This document shows, piece by piece, positions 1-7,877 of a DNA stretch of 64,000 bases (position 1 is its first letter; each line of letters starts with the position of its first letter). Origin of the DNA: Hymenobacter elongatus (GTDB lineage: Bacteria > Bacteroidota > Bacteroidia > Cytophagales > Hymenobacteraceae); the NCBI RefSeq assembly GCF_004745955.1, contig NZ_SRLD01000015.1:44923-108922 (forward strand). The letters are read 5' to 3'. A program made the translations under genes and the position numbers. The notes under the pieces were generated by a model, which saw nothing but the letters and a program-made list of their open reading frames with translations, was not told where the DNA came from and made no database searches.

Positions 1-1
1 C

Positions 2-301
2 GAAACGCGCACGGGCCTCAAAAAATCGGCTTCCAAGTGGAGCGACGACTTGGGTAAGCTGCTCAAAGATTCGCTGGCTCACCTGAATACTCCGGCGGCC
101 GGTGAGGTTGCCCCCGCACCGCATCAGGATGGCCGCAATGCCGCCGATGAGCTCCTCAAGTCAATGAGCCAGGATACTAGCGCCAGCTCTCATGCTACTT
201 CCAATAAATCTGTGGCGAGCTTCGAGGAAGGAGACTCTGACTACGATGGCTCCGGCAGTGACGCTCGCCACAGTGGCTCCGGCTACGGCAAGTCGCTATA
301 A
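2..301 (+). CDS. C-terminal end of a YtxH-like hypothetical protein (5' partial)
   Basis: The reading frame is open from the left edge of the window to a TAA at 299-301, so the gene begins upstream. A TTG inside it (position 50) is not a convincing start, because the lysine-rich helix preceding it (TGLKKSASKWSDDLGKLLK) reads as protein. About 99 residues are visible: an amphipathic basic helix, then a low-complexity tail rich in Ser, Gly, Asp and Ala. YtxH-domain stress or envelope proteins often end in this kind of helix followed by a disordered tail, but the diagnostic N-terminal glycine-rich membrane segment lies outside the window. The family assignment is therefore an inference. The gene is followed by the non-coding region 302-848. 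Confidence 0.55.
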   Translation, partial: ETRTGLKKSASKWSDDLGKLLKDSLAHLNTPAAGEVAPAPHQDGRNAADELLKSMSQDTSASSHATSNKSVASFEEGDSDYDGSGSDARHSGSGYGKSL

Positions 302-316
302 TTTTTTTACGCAGAT

Positions 317-554
317 GCGTAACCTTCTGATAACAGACTCGTTAACCCTATTACGACGAGCTTGAAAGAAGGTCGGAGAAGCTGGTAAAGTAAAATTGCC
401 GACAGTAGGAGCTTCTGGCAGAAGTAGTTCTAATCCGCCAGTAAAATCAGACTTGTCCATCGCAGGTTTCTTTATCAAGACCCGATTGGAAGGGTAAGCG
501 AGTTGACGTAAGGAAGGCCTCCCACGATTTTACGTGGGAGGCCTTCCGATTTTT
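317..554 (+). ncRNA. Candidate non-coding RNA, copy 1 of a diverged tandem pair
   Basis: There is no plausible open frame here. Bases 317-475 align, with many substitutions, to 601-757: shared words occur in the same order at GCGTAACC (317 and 601), CTCGTTA (338 and 622), AATTGCCG (394 and 676), a GTAAAAT/GTGAAAC block and a TTTCTTT block. In both copies the aligned part is followed at nearly the same distance (about 195 nt from the first shared word) by a strong hairpin and GATTTTT. That layout suggests a duplicated transcription unit of about 235 nt. The transcript, its strand and its 5' end are inferred, and I recognise no known RNA family. Confidence 0.4.
512..554 (+). terminator. Rho-independent terminator of candidate RNA copy 1
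   Basis: The 15-nt arm GGAAGGCCTCCCACG (512-526) pairs perfectly with 533-547 across a short AT-rich loop. On the plus strand it is followed by GATTTTTC. No T tract follows on the minus strand, so it acts in the plus direction. It lies about 210 nt beyond the stop of the preceding gene and therefore more likely closes the non-coding unit than that gene. Confidence 0.7.
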
Positions 555-600
555 CAGCTGGTCGGGTTTTTTTTCATTCAAGCAACAAAAGATGCTCCTC

Positions 601-835
601 GCGTAACCATTTTTCAGTCAGCTCGTTACAGTACTTGTAGCCGACTTATAAGGAGTTGGGATATAGTGAAAGCAGAATTGCCGGCTGTAGCACCGCTACC
701 AGAAATTCGAACCCTCTGCTAGTGAAACCAAACAGTAGCGTGTGAGCTTCTTTCCCTTGTTCCGTTAAAACGACGATAGGTTAGTTATCAAAAGAAAAGC
801 CTCCTGCGACTTACGCAGGAGGCTTTTCGATTTTT
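601..835 (+). ncRNA. Candidate non-coding RNA, copy 2 of a diverged tandem pair
   Basis: This is the second copy of the unit at 317-554, with the same order and spacing of conserved words and its own terminator at 795-835. The two copies differ at many positions and their terminator stems are unrelated in sequence but equivalent in position. That is what one expects when structure, rather than coding capacity, is retained. The short frames crossing it do not correspond between the copies. Function and expression are unknown. Confidence 0.4.
795..835. terminator. Bidirectional terminator between candidate RNA copy 2 and lysS
   Basis: The arm AAAAGCCTCCTGCG (795-808) pairs with 814-827 across loop ACTTA. 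The plus strand continues CGATTTTT, and the minus strand continues with a T-rich tract. The hairpin can therefore end both the plus-strand RNA unit and lysS, whose stop codon is 14 bases away on the minus strand. Confidence 0.75.
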
Positions 836-848
836 ACCCGGGTTCTGT

Positions 849-2411
849 TTACTCTGTCACCTCCGGCTTAGGCGCATTTTCCGACTTGGTGTATTCCGGC
901 TTCATCTGCGGGAAGAAAAGCACGTCCTGAATGGAGTTGGAGTTGGTCATAATCATGCTCAGGCGGTCGATGCCGATGCCCAGGCCAGCCGTGGGCGGCA
1001 TGCCGTACTCCAGCGCCCGCAGAAAGTCCTCGTCGAGCACCATCGCTTCAGTATCACCGCGCTTGCCCAGCTCCAGTTGATCCTCGAAGCGCTGGCGCTG
1101 GTCAATTGGGTCGTTGAGCTCGGAGAAGGCATTACAGATTTCCTTGCCGTTGCAGATAGCCTCGAAACGCTCTACCAAGCCCGGCTTCGAGCGGTGCTTC
1201 TTGGCCAGCGGCGACATTTCCACCGGATAGTCGGTGATGAACGTGGGCTGAATGAGCTTGGGCTCCACATGCTCGCCGAAAATTTCGTCGATGATTTTGG
1301 CTTTGCCCATGCTGGGGTCCAGGCCCACTTTCAGTTCCTTTGCGGCCGCCCGCAACTCGTCCTCACTCTTGCCCTCAATGTTGAAGCCCGTGAAGTGCTC
1401 GATGGACTCGGCCATCGTAAAGCGCTTCCAGGGCCGCTGGAAGTTAATGAGGTTGTCGCCGACCTGTACTTCGGTCTTGCCGTGCAGAGTCATGGCCACG
1501 CGCTCCACCATTTCTTCCACCAAGTCCATCATCCAGTAGTAGTCCTTGTAGGCTACGTACAGCTCCATCTGGGTGAACTCCGGGTTGTGAAACCGGCTCA
1601 TGCCCTCGTTGCGGAAGTCCTTCGAGAATTCGTAGACGCCATCGAAGCCGCCTACGATGAGGCGCTTGAGGTACAGCTCGTTGGCAATGCGCAGATACAG
1701 CGTCATGTCCAGCGTGTTGTGGAATGTCTTGAAGGGTCGCGCCGCCGCGCCGCCGTACAGCGGCTGCAGAATCGGGGTTTCTACTTCCAGGTAGCCTTTG
1801 TCGTTGAGGTAGTTGCGCATGGCCTGCACCAGGTGCGTACGCTTCACGAAAGCCTCACGCACGTGCGGGTTCACCACTAAGTCTACGTAGCGCTGGCGGT
1901 AGCGCTGCTCAGGGTCAGTGAAAGCGTCATACGTCACTTTCTCTCCGGTGGCTTCGTCCACGCGCTCCTTCACCACGGGCAGGGGGCGCAGGCTTTTGCT
2001 TAGCACCGTCAGGCTGGTTACGTGAATGGAGGTTTCGCCCACCATCGTCACGAACACATGGCCTTTCACGCCGATGAAGTCACCCAGGTCGAGCAGCTTT
2101 TTGAATACCGTGTTATACAGCTCCTTGTCTTCGCCGGGGCAAATTTCGTCGCGGTTGATATACAGCTGAATGCGGCCCGAGGCATCCTGCAGCTCGGCAA
2201 ACGAGGCTTTGCCCTTCACCCGCATCGACATCAGCCGGCCCGCCAGGCTCACCTCCTGAAAGTTGTTGAGCTCGGGGTGGTAGTTGTCGAGGATTTCCTG
2301 GGCGTAGAAGTTGACGTCGAATAACTCGGACGGATAGGGTTCAATGCCGAGCTTTTGAAGTTCCTCCAGCTTCTGGCGGCGTATCTGTTCCTGTTCGCTG
2401 AGGTGCTGCAT
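849..2411 (-). CDS. lysS: Lysyl-tRNA synthetase (class II)
   Basis: Charges tRNA-Lys with lysine in the cytoplasm. The 520-residue protein has the class II LysRS layout. An N-terminal OB-fold anticodon-binding domain (about residues 55-165, with [20 protein letters not shown]) is followed by the catalytic core. Motif 2 is [19 protein letters not shown], and motif 3 is [12 protein letters not shown] near the C-terminus. The ATG at 2411 was chosen because the protein then opens [18 protein letters not shown], as in the family; the frame remains open upstream but carries no family sequence. A short charged tail after FFPQMKPEY is slightly longer than in E. coli. It is transcribed alone and ends at the bidirectional hairpin 795-835. 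Confidence 0.97.
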   Translation of the reverse strand: MQHLSEQEQIRRQKLEELQKLGIEPYPSELFDVNFYAQEILDNYHPELNNFQEVSLAGRLMSMRVKGKASFAELQDASGRIQLYINRDEICPGEDKELYNTVFKKLLDLGDFIGVKGHVFVTMVGETSIHVTSLTVLSKSLRPLPVVKERVDEATGEKVTYDAFTDPEQRYRQRYVDLVVNPHVREAFVKRTHLVQAMRNYLNDKGYLEVETPILQPLYGGAAARPFKTFHNTLDMTLYLRIANELYLKRLIVGGFDGVYEFSKDFRNEGMSRFHNPEFTQMELYVAYKDYYWMMDLVEEMVERVAMTLHGKTEVQVGDNLINFQRPWKRFTMAESIEHFTGFNIEGKSEDELRAAAKELKVGLDPSMGKAKIIDEIFGEHVEPKLIQPTFITDYPVEMSPLAKKHRSKPGLVERFEAICNGKEICNAFSELNDPIDQRQRFEDQLELGKRGDTEAMVLDEDFLRALEYGMPPTAGLGIGIDRLSMIMTNSNSIQDVLFFPQMKPEYTKSENAPKPEVTE

Positions 2412-2563
2412 GAGAATGGTCGTTGTATAAGCCTGCAAAGGTAGTCTGAATCGCAGATTTTCACAGTCGATTCCAATGCTCTGTCCCGATTTGACCGTCG
2501 GCACAGCCTCACACAACCAAAAGGCAAGCCACAGCTTGGCTTTTGGTACCGGGCACCAACAGA

Positions 2564-2590
2564 AAGCGCCATCCCAAAGGAATGGCGCTT
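2564..2590 (-). terminator. Hairpin after the 346-aa unknown gene
   Basis: AAGCGCCAT (2564-2572) pairs with ATGGCGCTT (2582-2590). On the minus strand it is followed by TTTCTGTTGG, a weak T tract. It lies 44 nt beyond the stop of the gene ending at 2634 and upstream of lysS, so it probably terminates that gene. A second imperfect stem around 2517-2548 (ACCAAAAG...GGCTTTTGGT) follows it. Confidence 0.45.
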
Positions 2591-2633
2591 AGGTCTATAT
2601 GGAGTAAGGCACAGTGTAATAGTGATGCGCTGC

Positions 2634-3674
2634 TTAGGCAGCTATACCCATCTGCTGCGGCGGCTCCTGGCCCGTGAGCAGTGGCTCAATGCGGGTATGC
2701 AGGCGCTCGGCTACGAAGGTGTTCTGCAAGTGCTTAGGCAATTCTTGTACCAATTGCTGGTAGCGCTCCAAGCCCATTGCCTTGGCGATATAGCTCTCAT
2801 GAATGCCGTTGAGGTAGCTCACGATGTTGAGCAGCGACTGGTGGAATAGCTTGAAATCAATTTCTGCCTCCACGTAGCGCTCAATCTCCCGGCTGGTCTG
2901 TGAAATGCGCAGACGGCCCAGCAGATCGAAAATAGTGGTGTAGCCCAAGCGCCACGTAATCTGCTGCCAGTGCGAAGCGGTCCACTTGTCCAGCACCTTG
3001 CCTGTTTTCTGGCTGCGCAACGCCGTGTTGGGGTTGCCCTGCACTTGCTGCCGCGTCCACTGGGCCTTCATCTTGCGCGTTGTGCGCAAAAACTGGCCGA
3101 TCTGCGCTTGCGCCTCTATTTCCTTGCCCGCTATATGTAGGCCGGGCTTGTAGCCCGCCAGCGGTAGCCGATGAATACTGAAGTCGCCATAAGCCCCAGC
3201 GGCATAAAACGAAACCGGGCGCGGGTACGCATTGCGCACCACCAGTCGGCCCACTTCCCGCCGTATCAGCGACGGATTGTTCGACCGCGTGCCCGTGGTG
3301 TACAGGAATGCCTGCAGGCCCGACAGGATAGTGTGGTACGCCTGCGGAAAAGTCCAGTGCAGTGCGTTGCGCAGGTACTCTTCGTCACCGAGCTCTGCCG
3401 TAGCCCGCAACGCGTACTCTGTGCTCCAGCAAGCCTGTAGCATTTTGCTTACAGCCTGCAGGTCGACTTCCGTCAACTCGGCCTGATGCGCCCGGAAGAA
3501 GGGGAGGTGCTGCAAGCCGCCGGTGGCATCGTCATTCTCCTGAATGTGGTAGTTGATGGCAAAAAAGTAGTTGAGAAACACCTGCGCCGGGATAGACTTG
3601 CGCCATGTTTCCTCCGCTTGCTTTTGCTCGTCCGTAACGAGCGGAAAGATGATGTTCTCGGTTATCGTCGTCAT
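2634..3674 (-). CDS. Unrecognised 346-aa protein
   Basis: I do not recognise this protein. The ATG at 3674 is preferred over an upstream in-frame ATG at 3710, because the AT-rich leader and a -7 box (3729-3736) lie just above and the upstream codons look non-coding. It has no signal peptide or membrane segment, and is soluble, mostly helical, and rich in Gln, Arg and Leu. Basic stretches (TTRKMKAQWTRQQVQ, about residues 205-220) suggest nucleic-acid contact, but this is only a guess. The 200 bp upstream are much richer in A+T than the surroundings. It stands alone between lysS and prc, each with its own terminator. Confidence 0.75.
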   Translation of the reverse strand: MTTITENIIFPLVTDEQKQAEETWRKSIPAQVFLNYFFAINYHIQENDDATGGLQHLPFFRAHQAELTEVDLQAVSKMLQACWSTEYALRATAELGDEEYLRNALHWTFPQAYHTILSGLQAFLYTTGTRSNNPSLIRREVGRLVVRNAYPRPVSFYAAGAYGDFSIHRLPLAGYKPGLHIAGKEIEAQAQIGQFLRTTRKMKAQWTRQQVQGNPNTALRSQKTGKVLDKWTASHWQQITWRLGYTTIFDLLGRLRISQTSREIERYVEAEIDFKLFHQSLLNIVSYLNGIHESYIAKAMGLERYQQLVQELPKHLQNTFVAERLHTRIEPLLTGQEPPQQMGIAA

Positions 3675-3728
3675 GCTAAGTAAACAGGAGAGTATTGATT
3701 TGAGTTGCACATTTGCTAATTATTTTCG

Positions 3729-3759
3729 CAAAACTAAAAATGTGTTAAGTATATGATAA
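3729..3759 (-). promoter_or_regulatory. Bacteroidota-type promoter of the 346-aa gene
   Basis: On the minus strand TAGTTTTG (3736-3729) matches the Bacteroidota -7 consensus TAnnTTTG exactly. A TTA (3759-3757, consensus TTG) precedes it by 20 nt. The box is flanked by CACATTT (3708-3714) and AAATGTG (3738-3744), an inverted repeat that could be a regulator site. The start codon is 54 nt downstream. Confidence 0.5.
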
Positions 3760-3847
3760 TAAGATGTTTATTAGTAAAATTAGAGCTCTGGTTTGCCGTG
3801 GTTTACATAAGCTATTTGCTAACAAGGTTGGGTGTGAATAAAAGCCC

Positions 3848-3882
3848 GCAAAAAAGCCCCCGTACCAGCGGCACGGAGGCTT
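3848..3882 (-). terminator. Terminator of prc
   Basis: The arms at 3854-3866 and 3870-3882 pair with few mismatches (AAGCCCCCGTACC against GGCACGGAGGCTT). The minus strand runs on into TTTTTTGCGGG. The hairpin sits 22 nt past the prc stop codon. Confidence 0.7.
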
Positions 3883-3903
3883 CAAAACAGCTGAGGCTGT
3901 TGC

Positions 3904-6048
3904 TTACATCTGTTCTTTGATGACTGCTACGGCTTCCCGCAGTGTGATATCATTCTTTAGATTTTTCGTGAAGCGGCCAGCACGATTCACTTCTACTGTG
4001 TCGGAGCCTAGCTGGCGGACATCAATAGCAAGCGGCGCGATGGTCATAGGCTGGGCGGCTTTCTGTACGTTCTCGTACTTCTCCGATTCTACCTTTGCCT
4101 GCTCCTGCTCGGCGCGGAACGATGCCAGCTTCAGCGACACCATCGTGTCGTCCTTGCGTTTGCGCATACGCTGCACCATCTCGTTCATCAGTTTGAAGCT
4201 TGGGCTGCTGGCCACTCGGCCCTGGCTAGCCGTGCGCAGCTTGTCGACAGCTGGGGCAGCACTCCAGGACTTGTAGCGGGCCGGAGAAATCTCGTCCCAC
4301 TTCAGCGGGTAATCTGACTCCTTCTCGCCTTGGTCGAGGTAGCTATAGGCATCCGGTAGTATGATATCCGGCACCACACCCTTGAACTGAGTCGAGCCGC
4401 CATTGATACGGTAGAACTTTTGAGTAGTAAGCTTCAACGAGCCGAAAGGCTTCAGGCTATTGAAATCACCTAGCATATCGTCCAAGTCGAAGATGCGCTG
4501 CACGGTGCCTTTGCCATAGGTGCTGGCTGAGCCCATAATCACGCCGCGCTTGTAGTCCTGAATGGCTGCTGCCAGAATTTCGGAAGCCGAAGCACTGTAT
4601 TTGTTCACCAGTACTACCAATGGTCCGCTATACTGCACGCGGGGGTCACGGTCGTTAAGAATACTCGGTGCGCCCTGGGGTGAGCGAACCTGCACTACGG
4701 GGCCACTTTCAATAAACAAGCCCGCCATTTCCACGGCGTCCTGCAACGACCCACCGCCATTGAAGCGCAGGTCGAATACCACCCCATCCACGTTTTCCTG
4801 CCGTAGCTTCTCCAACTCTTTCTTCACGTCTTCGGCCGAGCTGCGCCCACCGTTGTCGTTGAAGTCGGCATAAAAAGTAGGCAGCCGTAGGTAGCCGATT
4901 TTCTTGCCGTTTTCCTGAATTGTAGCCGATTGAGCATAAGTCTCTTTCAACACTACTACATCACGGATAATAGCAATGATTTTGGTGCTGGCATCCGGCT
5001 TTTTCACCGTCAAGCGAACCTCCGTGCCCTTTTTGCCTTTAATCAGCGCTACGGCCTTATCCAGCCGCAACCCTTCCACCGATACTGGTTCGGCGGCTCC
5101 CTGCGCTACCCGGGTAATAATATCACCGGCCTTTAGGTCGCCCTGGCGGTAAGAAGCACTGCCAGGAATAACGTCTGTCACCTTGATCTGACCATCTTTC
5201 TCCTGCAACGAGGCTCCGATACCTTCGAAGCGGCCCGTCATGGCTACATCAAAGCTTTCCTTGTCACGGGGGGCGAAATACTCGGTGTGCGGGTCGTACG
5301 TATTGGCAATGGTGTTGGCATAAACTGCCAGACGCTCATTAGCATCGGTCTGAGCCAAGTCTTTGAATTGCTCCTCAAAGTACTTCAGCACCCGCTTGCG
5401 GGCCTCAATTTCCATTTCGGCCGGCGTGCGGATAGCTTCGGATGTGGTAACGGCCGAAGGCTGTACGGAAGTCGAAGCTAAAGGCTTATCCTTCTTCTTT
5501 TTCTGCTCGTCCATCATTTCCGATACCCGAATCAGGGTTTGGTATTTCAGGTATTTGCGCCACTCTTCACGCTGAGCTGCCGCATCGGCCGCAAAAGACA
5601 TCTTATCGGGCTCTGTCTCGAATGACTCCTCTTTAGTAAAGTCAAAGGGCTTCGACAGTATGTCCTTATATAGTGCCTGGATGTCTTTGGTGCGCTGCTC
5701 CATCAGCTTCGTACTCAGGTCCAGAAACTCGTGGGTGCCGCGTCGAACCTGGTCGTCGATGTCGCCTTGATATTTGCGCAACTGGGCCACATCCGATTGC
5801 AGCAAGAACTTCTTGTTGTAATCAACGCGCTTCAGGTACAAGTCAAATACGCGCTTAGAGAAAGTGTCGTCCACTTTTTCAGGCTGGTAATGGGCGGCAC
5901 TCAGGCCTTGCAGCATGGCTTTGATCAGCACCTCATCCTTTTGGGGCGGACTGGTATCATTGCGCCGATACAGCTTATAGGATGCCAGCATAAAGATTGC
6001 CAGCACCAACGACGCGTACAGGCCTACTTTCAGTCGGGGGGAAGACAT
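3904..6048 (-). CDS. prc: Carboxy-terminal processing protease (tail-specific protease)
   Basis: A periplasmic serine protease (family S41A) that trims or degrades envelope proteins from their C-termini. The 714-residue protein has an uncleaved N-terminal membrane anchor (about residues 8-25, VGLYASLVLAIFMLASYKL), a long helical N-domain, and a PDZ domain at about 265-350 (GIGASLQ...DGQIKVTDVIPGSAS). The S41 core carries the nucleophile serine in NKYSASASEIL near residue 486 and the general-base lysine in TYGKGTVQ near residue 512. The 26-residue spacing agrees with the Ser-Lys dyad of E. coli Prc. A C-terminal domain of about 150 residues follows, as in Prc proper. The ATG at 6048 directly precedes the anchor. 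It is a single gene with its own promoter box and terminator. Confidence 0.94.
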   Translation of the reverse strand: MSSPRLKVGLYASLVLAIFMLASYKLYRRNDTSPPQKDEVLIKAMLQGLSAAHYQPEKVDDTFSKRVFDLYLKRVDYNKKFLLQSDVAQLRKYQGDIDDQVRRGTHEFLDLSTKLMEQRTKDIQALYKDILSKPFDFTKEESFETEPDKMSFAADAAAQREEWRKYLKYQTLIRVSEMMDEQKKKKDKPLASTSVQPSAVTTSEAIRTPAEMEIEARKRVLKYFEEQFKDLAQTDANERLAVYANTIANTYDPHTEYFAPRDKESFDVAMTGRFEGIGASLQEKDGQIKVTDVIPGSASYRQGDLKAGDIITRVAQGAAEPVSVEGLRLDKAVALIKGKKGTEVRLTVKKPDASTKIIAIIRDVVVLKETYAQSATIQENGKKIGYLRLPTFYADFNDNGGRSSAEDVKKELEKLRQENVDGVVFDLRFNGGGSLQDAVEMAGLFIESGPVVQVRSPQGAPSILNDRDPRVQYSGPLVVLVNKYSASASEILAAAIQDYKRGVIMGSASTYGKGTVQRIFDLDDMLGDFNSLKPFGSLKLTTQKFYRINGGSTQFKGVVPDIILPDAYSYLDQGEKESDYPLKWDEISPARYKSWSAAPAVDKLRTASQGRVASSPSFKLMNEMVQRMRKRKDDTMVSLKLASFRAEQEQAKVESEKYENVQKAAQPMTIAPLAIDVRQLGSDTVEVNRAGRFTKNLKNDITLREAVAVIKEQM

Positions 6049-6075
6049 GGGAATCAGAATGGAATGGAGGAAAAT

Positions 6076-6083
6076 CAAATGTA
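6076..6083 (-). promoter_or_regulatory. -7 box upstream of prc
   Basis: TACATTTG on the minus strand matches TAnnTTTG exactly, 28 nt above the prc start. No clear TTG is found at the -33 distance. The rest of the 354-bp gap 6049-6402 holds nothing recognisable apart from the hairpin at 6337-6371. Confidence 0.45.
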
Positions 6084-6336
6084 AACAAAAGCCGTTCCTA
6101 ACGCTATGAGGCCGTCAGAGTGTCGGTTTTAGACGAAACGCCAGAGCGGCCACAATAAGTGCCCTTGGCGCACTTTCGGTGGTAAGGGGCGATATTCGGG
6201 CATCGAGGTTGCACACACAAATCGTACTTTGTCTTTTCGCTAGACGGTAGTAGTTACGGGTACCATACTAACAGCGCAAAGCGCATTTTGTGCGGCTCTA
6301 CAGTATACGATGAATAGCTGATAACAGGTCAAACAA

Positions 6337-6371
6337 AAAGGACCTCCCGCAACGTGCGGAAGGTCCTTTTT
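6337..6371 (-). terminator. Terminator of the glycine-zipper stress protein gene
   Basis: AAAAGGACCTCCCGC pairs with GTGCGGAAGGTCCTTTT around loop AAC, and A/T tracts flank both sides. It lies 32 nt past the stop at 6403. Confidence 0.75.
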
Positions 6372-6402
6372 AAGCTAAAGGGTTTTCGGAGTTACCGATA
6401 AC

Positions 6403-7200
6403 CTAGTACTGGCGTACACGGTCACCGTTGCTGCGACGGAACTCATCTTCGAAATAACGAGCGTCTTCAGCATTGCGCGGCTTCACGCCCATCACGATAC
6501 CACCGTTTTTGATGTCGCTCTCGTATTCAGCAGCGTGCTCTTCGGGAATGCCCGAACCAACGAGTGCGCCTACTAAGCCACCCGTCAGGCCACCAGCACC
6601 AGCACCGGCCAGCGCTGCTGCGATAGGACCGGCAATTATTAAGCCGAGGCCTGGAAGAGCTACTGAAGTGCCGATAGCAGCAATAGCACCGATGATAGCA
6701 CCAGCCGTGCCACCGATGGCCGAGCCAACACCAGCTCCTTCCATGGCTTTGTCGCCAAGGTCGGTGTCAGCCGTATGGTCGCCGAAATGATTCTTGCGGG
6801 TTTCGTCCGACATCAACAAGTTAACGTCGTCTTTGGCGTAGCCACGTGACGAGAGGGACTGGTAGGCCTTCTCGGCACTGTCCCGGTCACGGAACGTGCT
6901 GGTCAGCGTGCTGCCTTCGCGGTAGTTGTTACCCGATACTGCGTTGGCCGCATCGGAAGCCGTATTTTGTACACCATCTACAGCGCGGCCTACAGCAGCA
7001 CCAGCAGCACCGCCTACGGCTGCACCTTTTTGCGTGGCGCTATAGTCGTGCGAAGATGCGCCGGTACCGGCATTGTACGACGTGCCTTCGTTGCTCGAGC
7101 TTGAGCTGTTGCCCATGCCTGTGCCCGAATTGGTGGTGCCGTAGTTAGAGCCTGCGCCAGTACCAGTGTTCTGTGGGTTGTTCGAATCGTTGGTGTTCAT
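6403..7200 (-). CDS. YflT-type general stress protein with glycine zipper
   Basis: 265 residues. The N-terminal 80 or so are low-complexity Asn/Ser/Gly/Thr. A short alpha/beta module follows (STFRDRDSAEKAYQSLSSRG, about 115-150) that resembles the heat-induced stress protein YflT domain. A long Gly/Ala-rich hydrophobic stretch (about 170-225, with repeated GxxxG steps such as GSAIGGTAGAIIGAIAAIG) then probably inserts in a membrane as a glycine zipper. The C-terminus (NGGIVMGVKPRNAEDARYF) is soluble. The ATG at 7200 was chosen because upstream residues are unlike the family. The molecular role is unknown; relatives respond to envelope, osmotic or heat stress. It is a single gene with its own terminator. 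Confidence 0.75.
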   Translation of the reverse strand: MNTNDSNNPQNTGTGAGSNYGTTNSGTGMGNSSSSSNEGTSYNAGTGASSHDYSATQKGAAVGGAAGAAVGRAVDGVQNTASDAANAVSGNNYREGSTLTSTFRDRDSAEKAYQSLSSRGYAKDDVNLLMSDETRKNHFGDHTADTDLGDKAMEGAGVGSAIGGTAGAIIGAIAAIGTSVALPGLGLIIAGPIAAALAGAGAGGLTGGLVGALVGSGIPEEHAAEYESDIKNGGIVMGVKPRNAEDARYFEDEFRRSNGDRVRQY

Positions 7201-7392
7201 AGGAAGGGTTGGTTGAGTGAGGAAAGGAATAGTAAGTACCAGCTGAGAGAGCAAAACCACCACGAGGTGTCTGCTTCAGCTTCGGGGTTCTTAACGTGTC
7301 CTTTGAATCGGGGGTTACAAAAATCCGTGAATCGGTTGTATTCCCACTTGCCAAAGCTCAACTGTACACTTCTAAATCACTATAGTCGGTGT

Positions 7393-7761
7393 TTAGGAAA
7401 ACTGCTCGAAACTGCCGGGAGCCAGCCAAAACGCCCGACATTCGCGCCGTAGCGTTTTCAGGAATTCCGGGTCCTGCTTCAACGTTCGCCATTCGCCCAG
7501 GCCCAGCCGTTCGCATAGCTTGTAGAAGTTGTCGCCTTGGCCTTTCGAGCCTTCCACTTTCACCAGGCAGCTCAGAATAGGCCGGCCCGCCTGAAATTCG
7601 GCTTCCGAGATTTCGGACAGCAGCTCGTTGAGACGCGCCTTCTCGTGGGAAATGTCCAGGTTGAGGCCTAGCTCTGCTTCTTGTACCAGATTAAGGTAAC
7701 TGGTAGTGCCGACCTGATGGCGGGCAAATCGAATTAAATGGCTGCGTACTCGGCCGATCAT
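7393..7761 (-). CDS. Small conserved hypothetical protein
   Basis: 122 residues from the ATG at 7761 (MIGRVRSHLIRFARHQVGTT). An in-frame upstream extension runs through the terminator of the next gene and is not coding. The protein is helical and charged, without signal peptide or membrane segments; its most distinctive stretch is GDNFYKLCERLGLGEWRTLK. I do not recognise a family. It lies between the stress-protein gene and proline dehydrogenase, all on the minus strand but separated by hairpins, so it is probably transcribed independently. Confidence 0.65.
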   Translation of the reverse strand: MIGRVRSHLIRFARHQVGTTSYLNLVQEAELGLNLDISHEKARLNELLSEISEAEFQAGRPILSCLVKVEGSKGQGDNFYKLCERLGLGEWRTLKQDPEFLKTLRRECRAFWLAPGSFEQFS

Positions 7762-7797
7762 CGTAGGGAGGGAGAGAAATTGGTGCTGAAAGTAACA

Positions 7798-7842
7798 AAA
7801 AAAGGCCCACAACCCAGAATTATCATTCCTGAGGTGTGGGCC
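7798..7842 (-). terminator. Terminator of the proline dehydrogenase gene
   Basis: GGCCCACA (7804-7811) pairs with TGTGGGCC (7835-7842) across a 23-nt loop. The minus strand then runs into a seven-T tract (7797-7803). It lies 36 nt past the stop at 7878. Confidence 0.65.
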
Positions 7843-7877
7843 GCCGGCAACCAAAACTGTGCCGAGGAGGGAAAACC

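Noticed and set aside
2634..3674. Toxin-antitoxin or HEPN-type defence gene
   Set aside because: No RxxxxH catalytic motif could be placed with confidence and no small partner gene is adjacent, so no such role is assigned.
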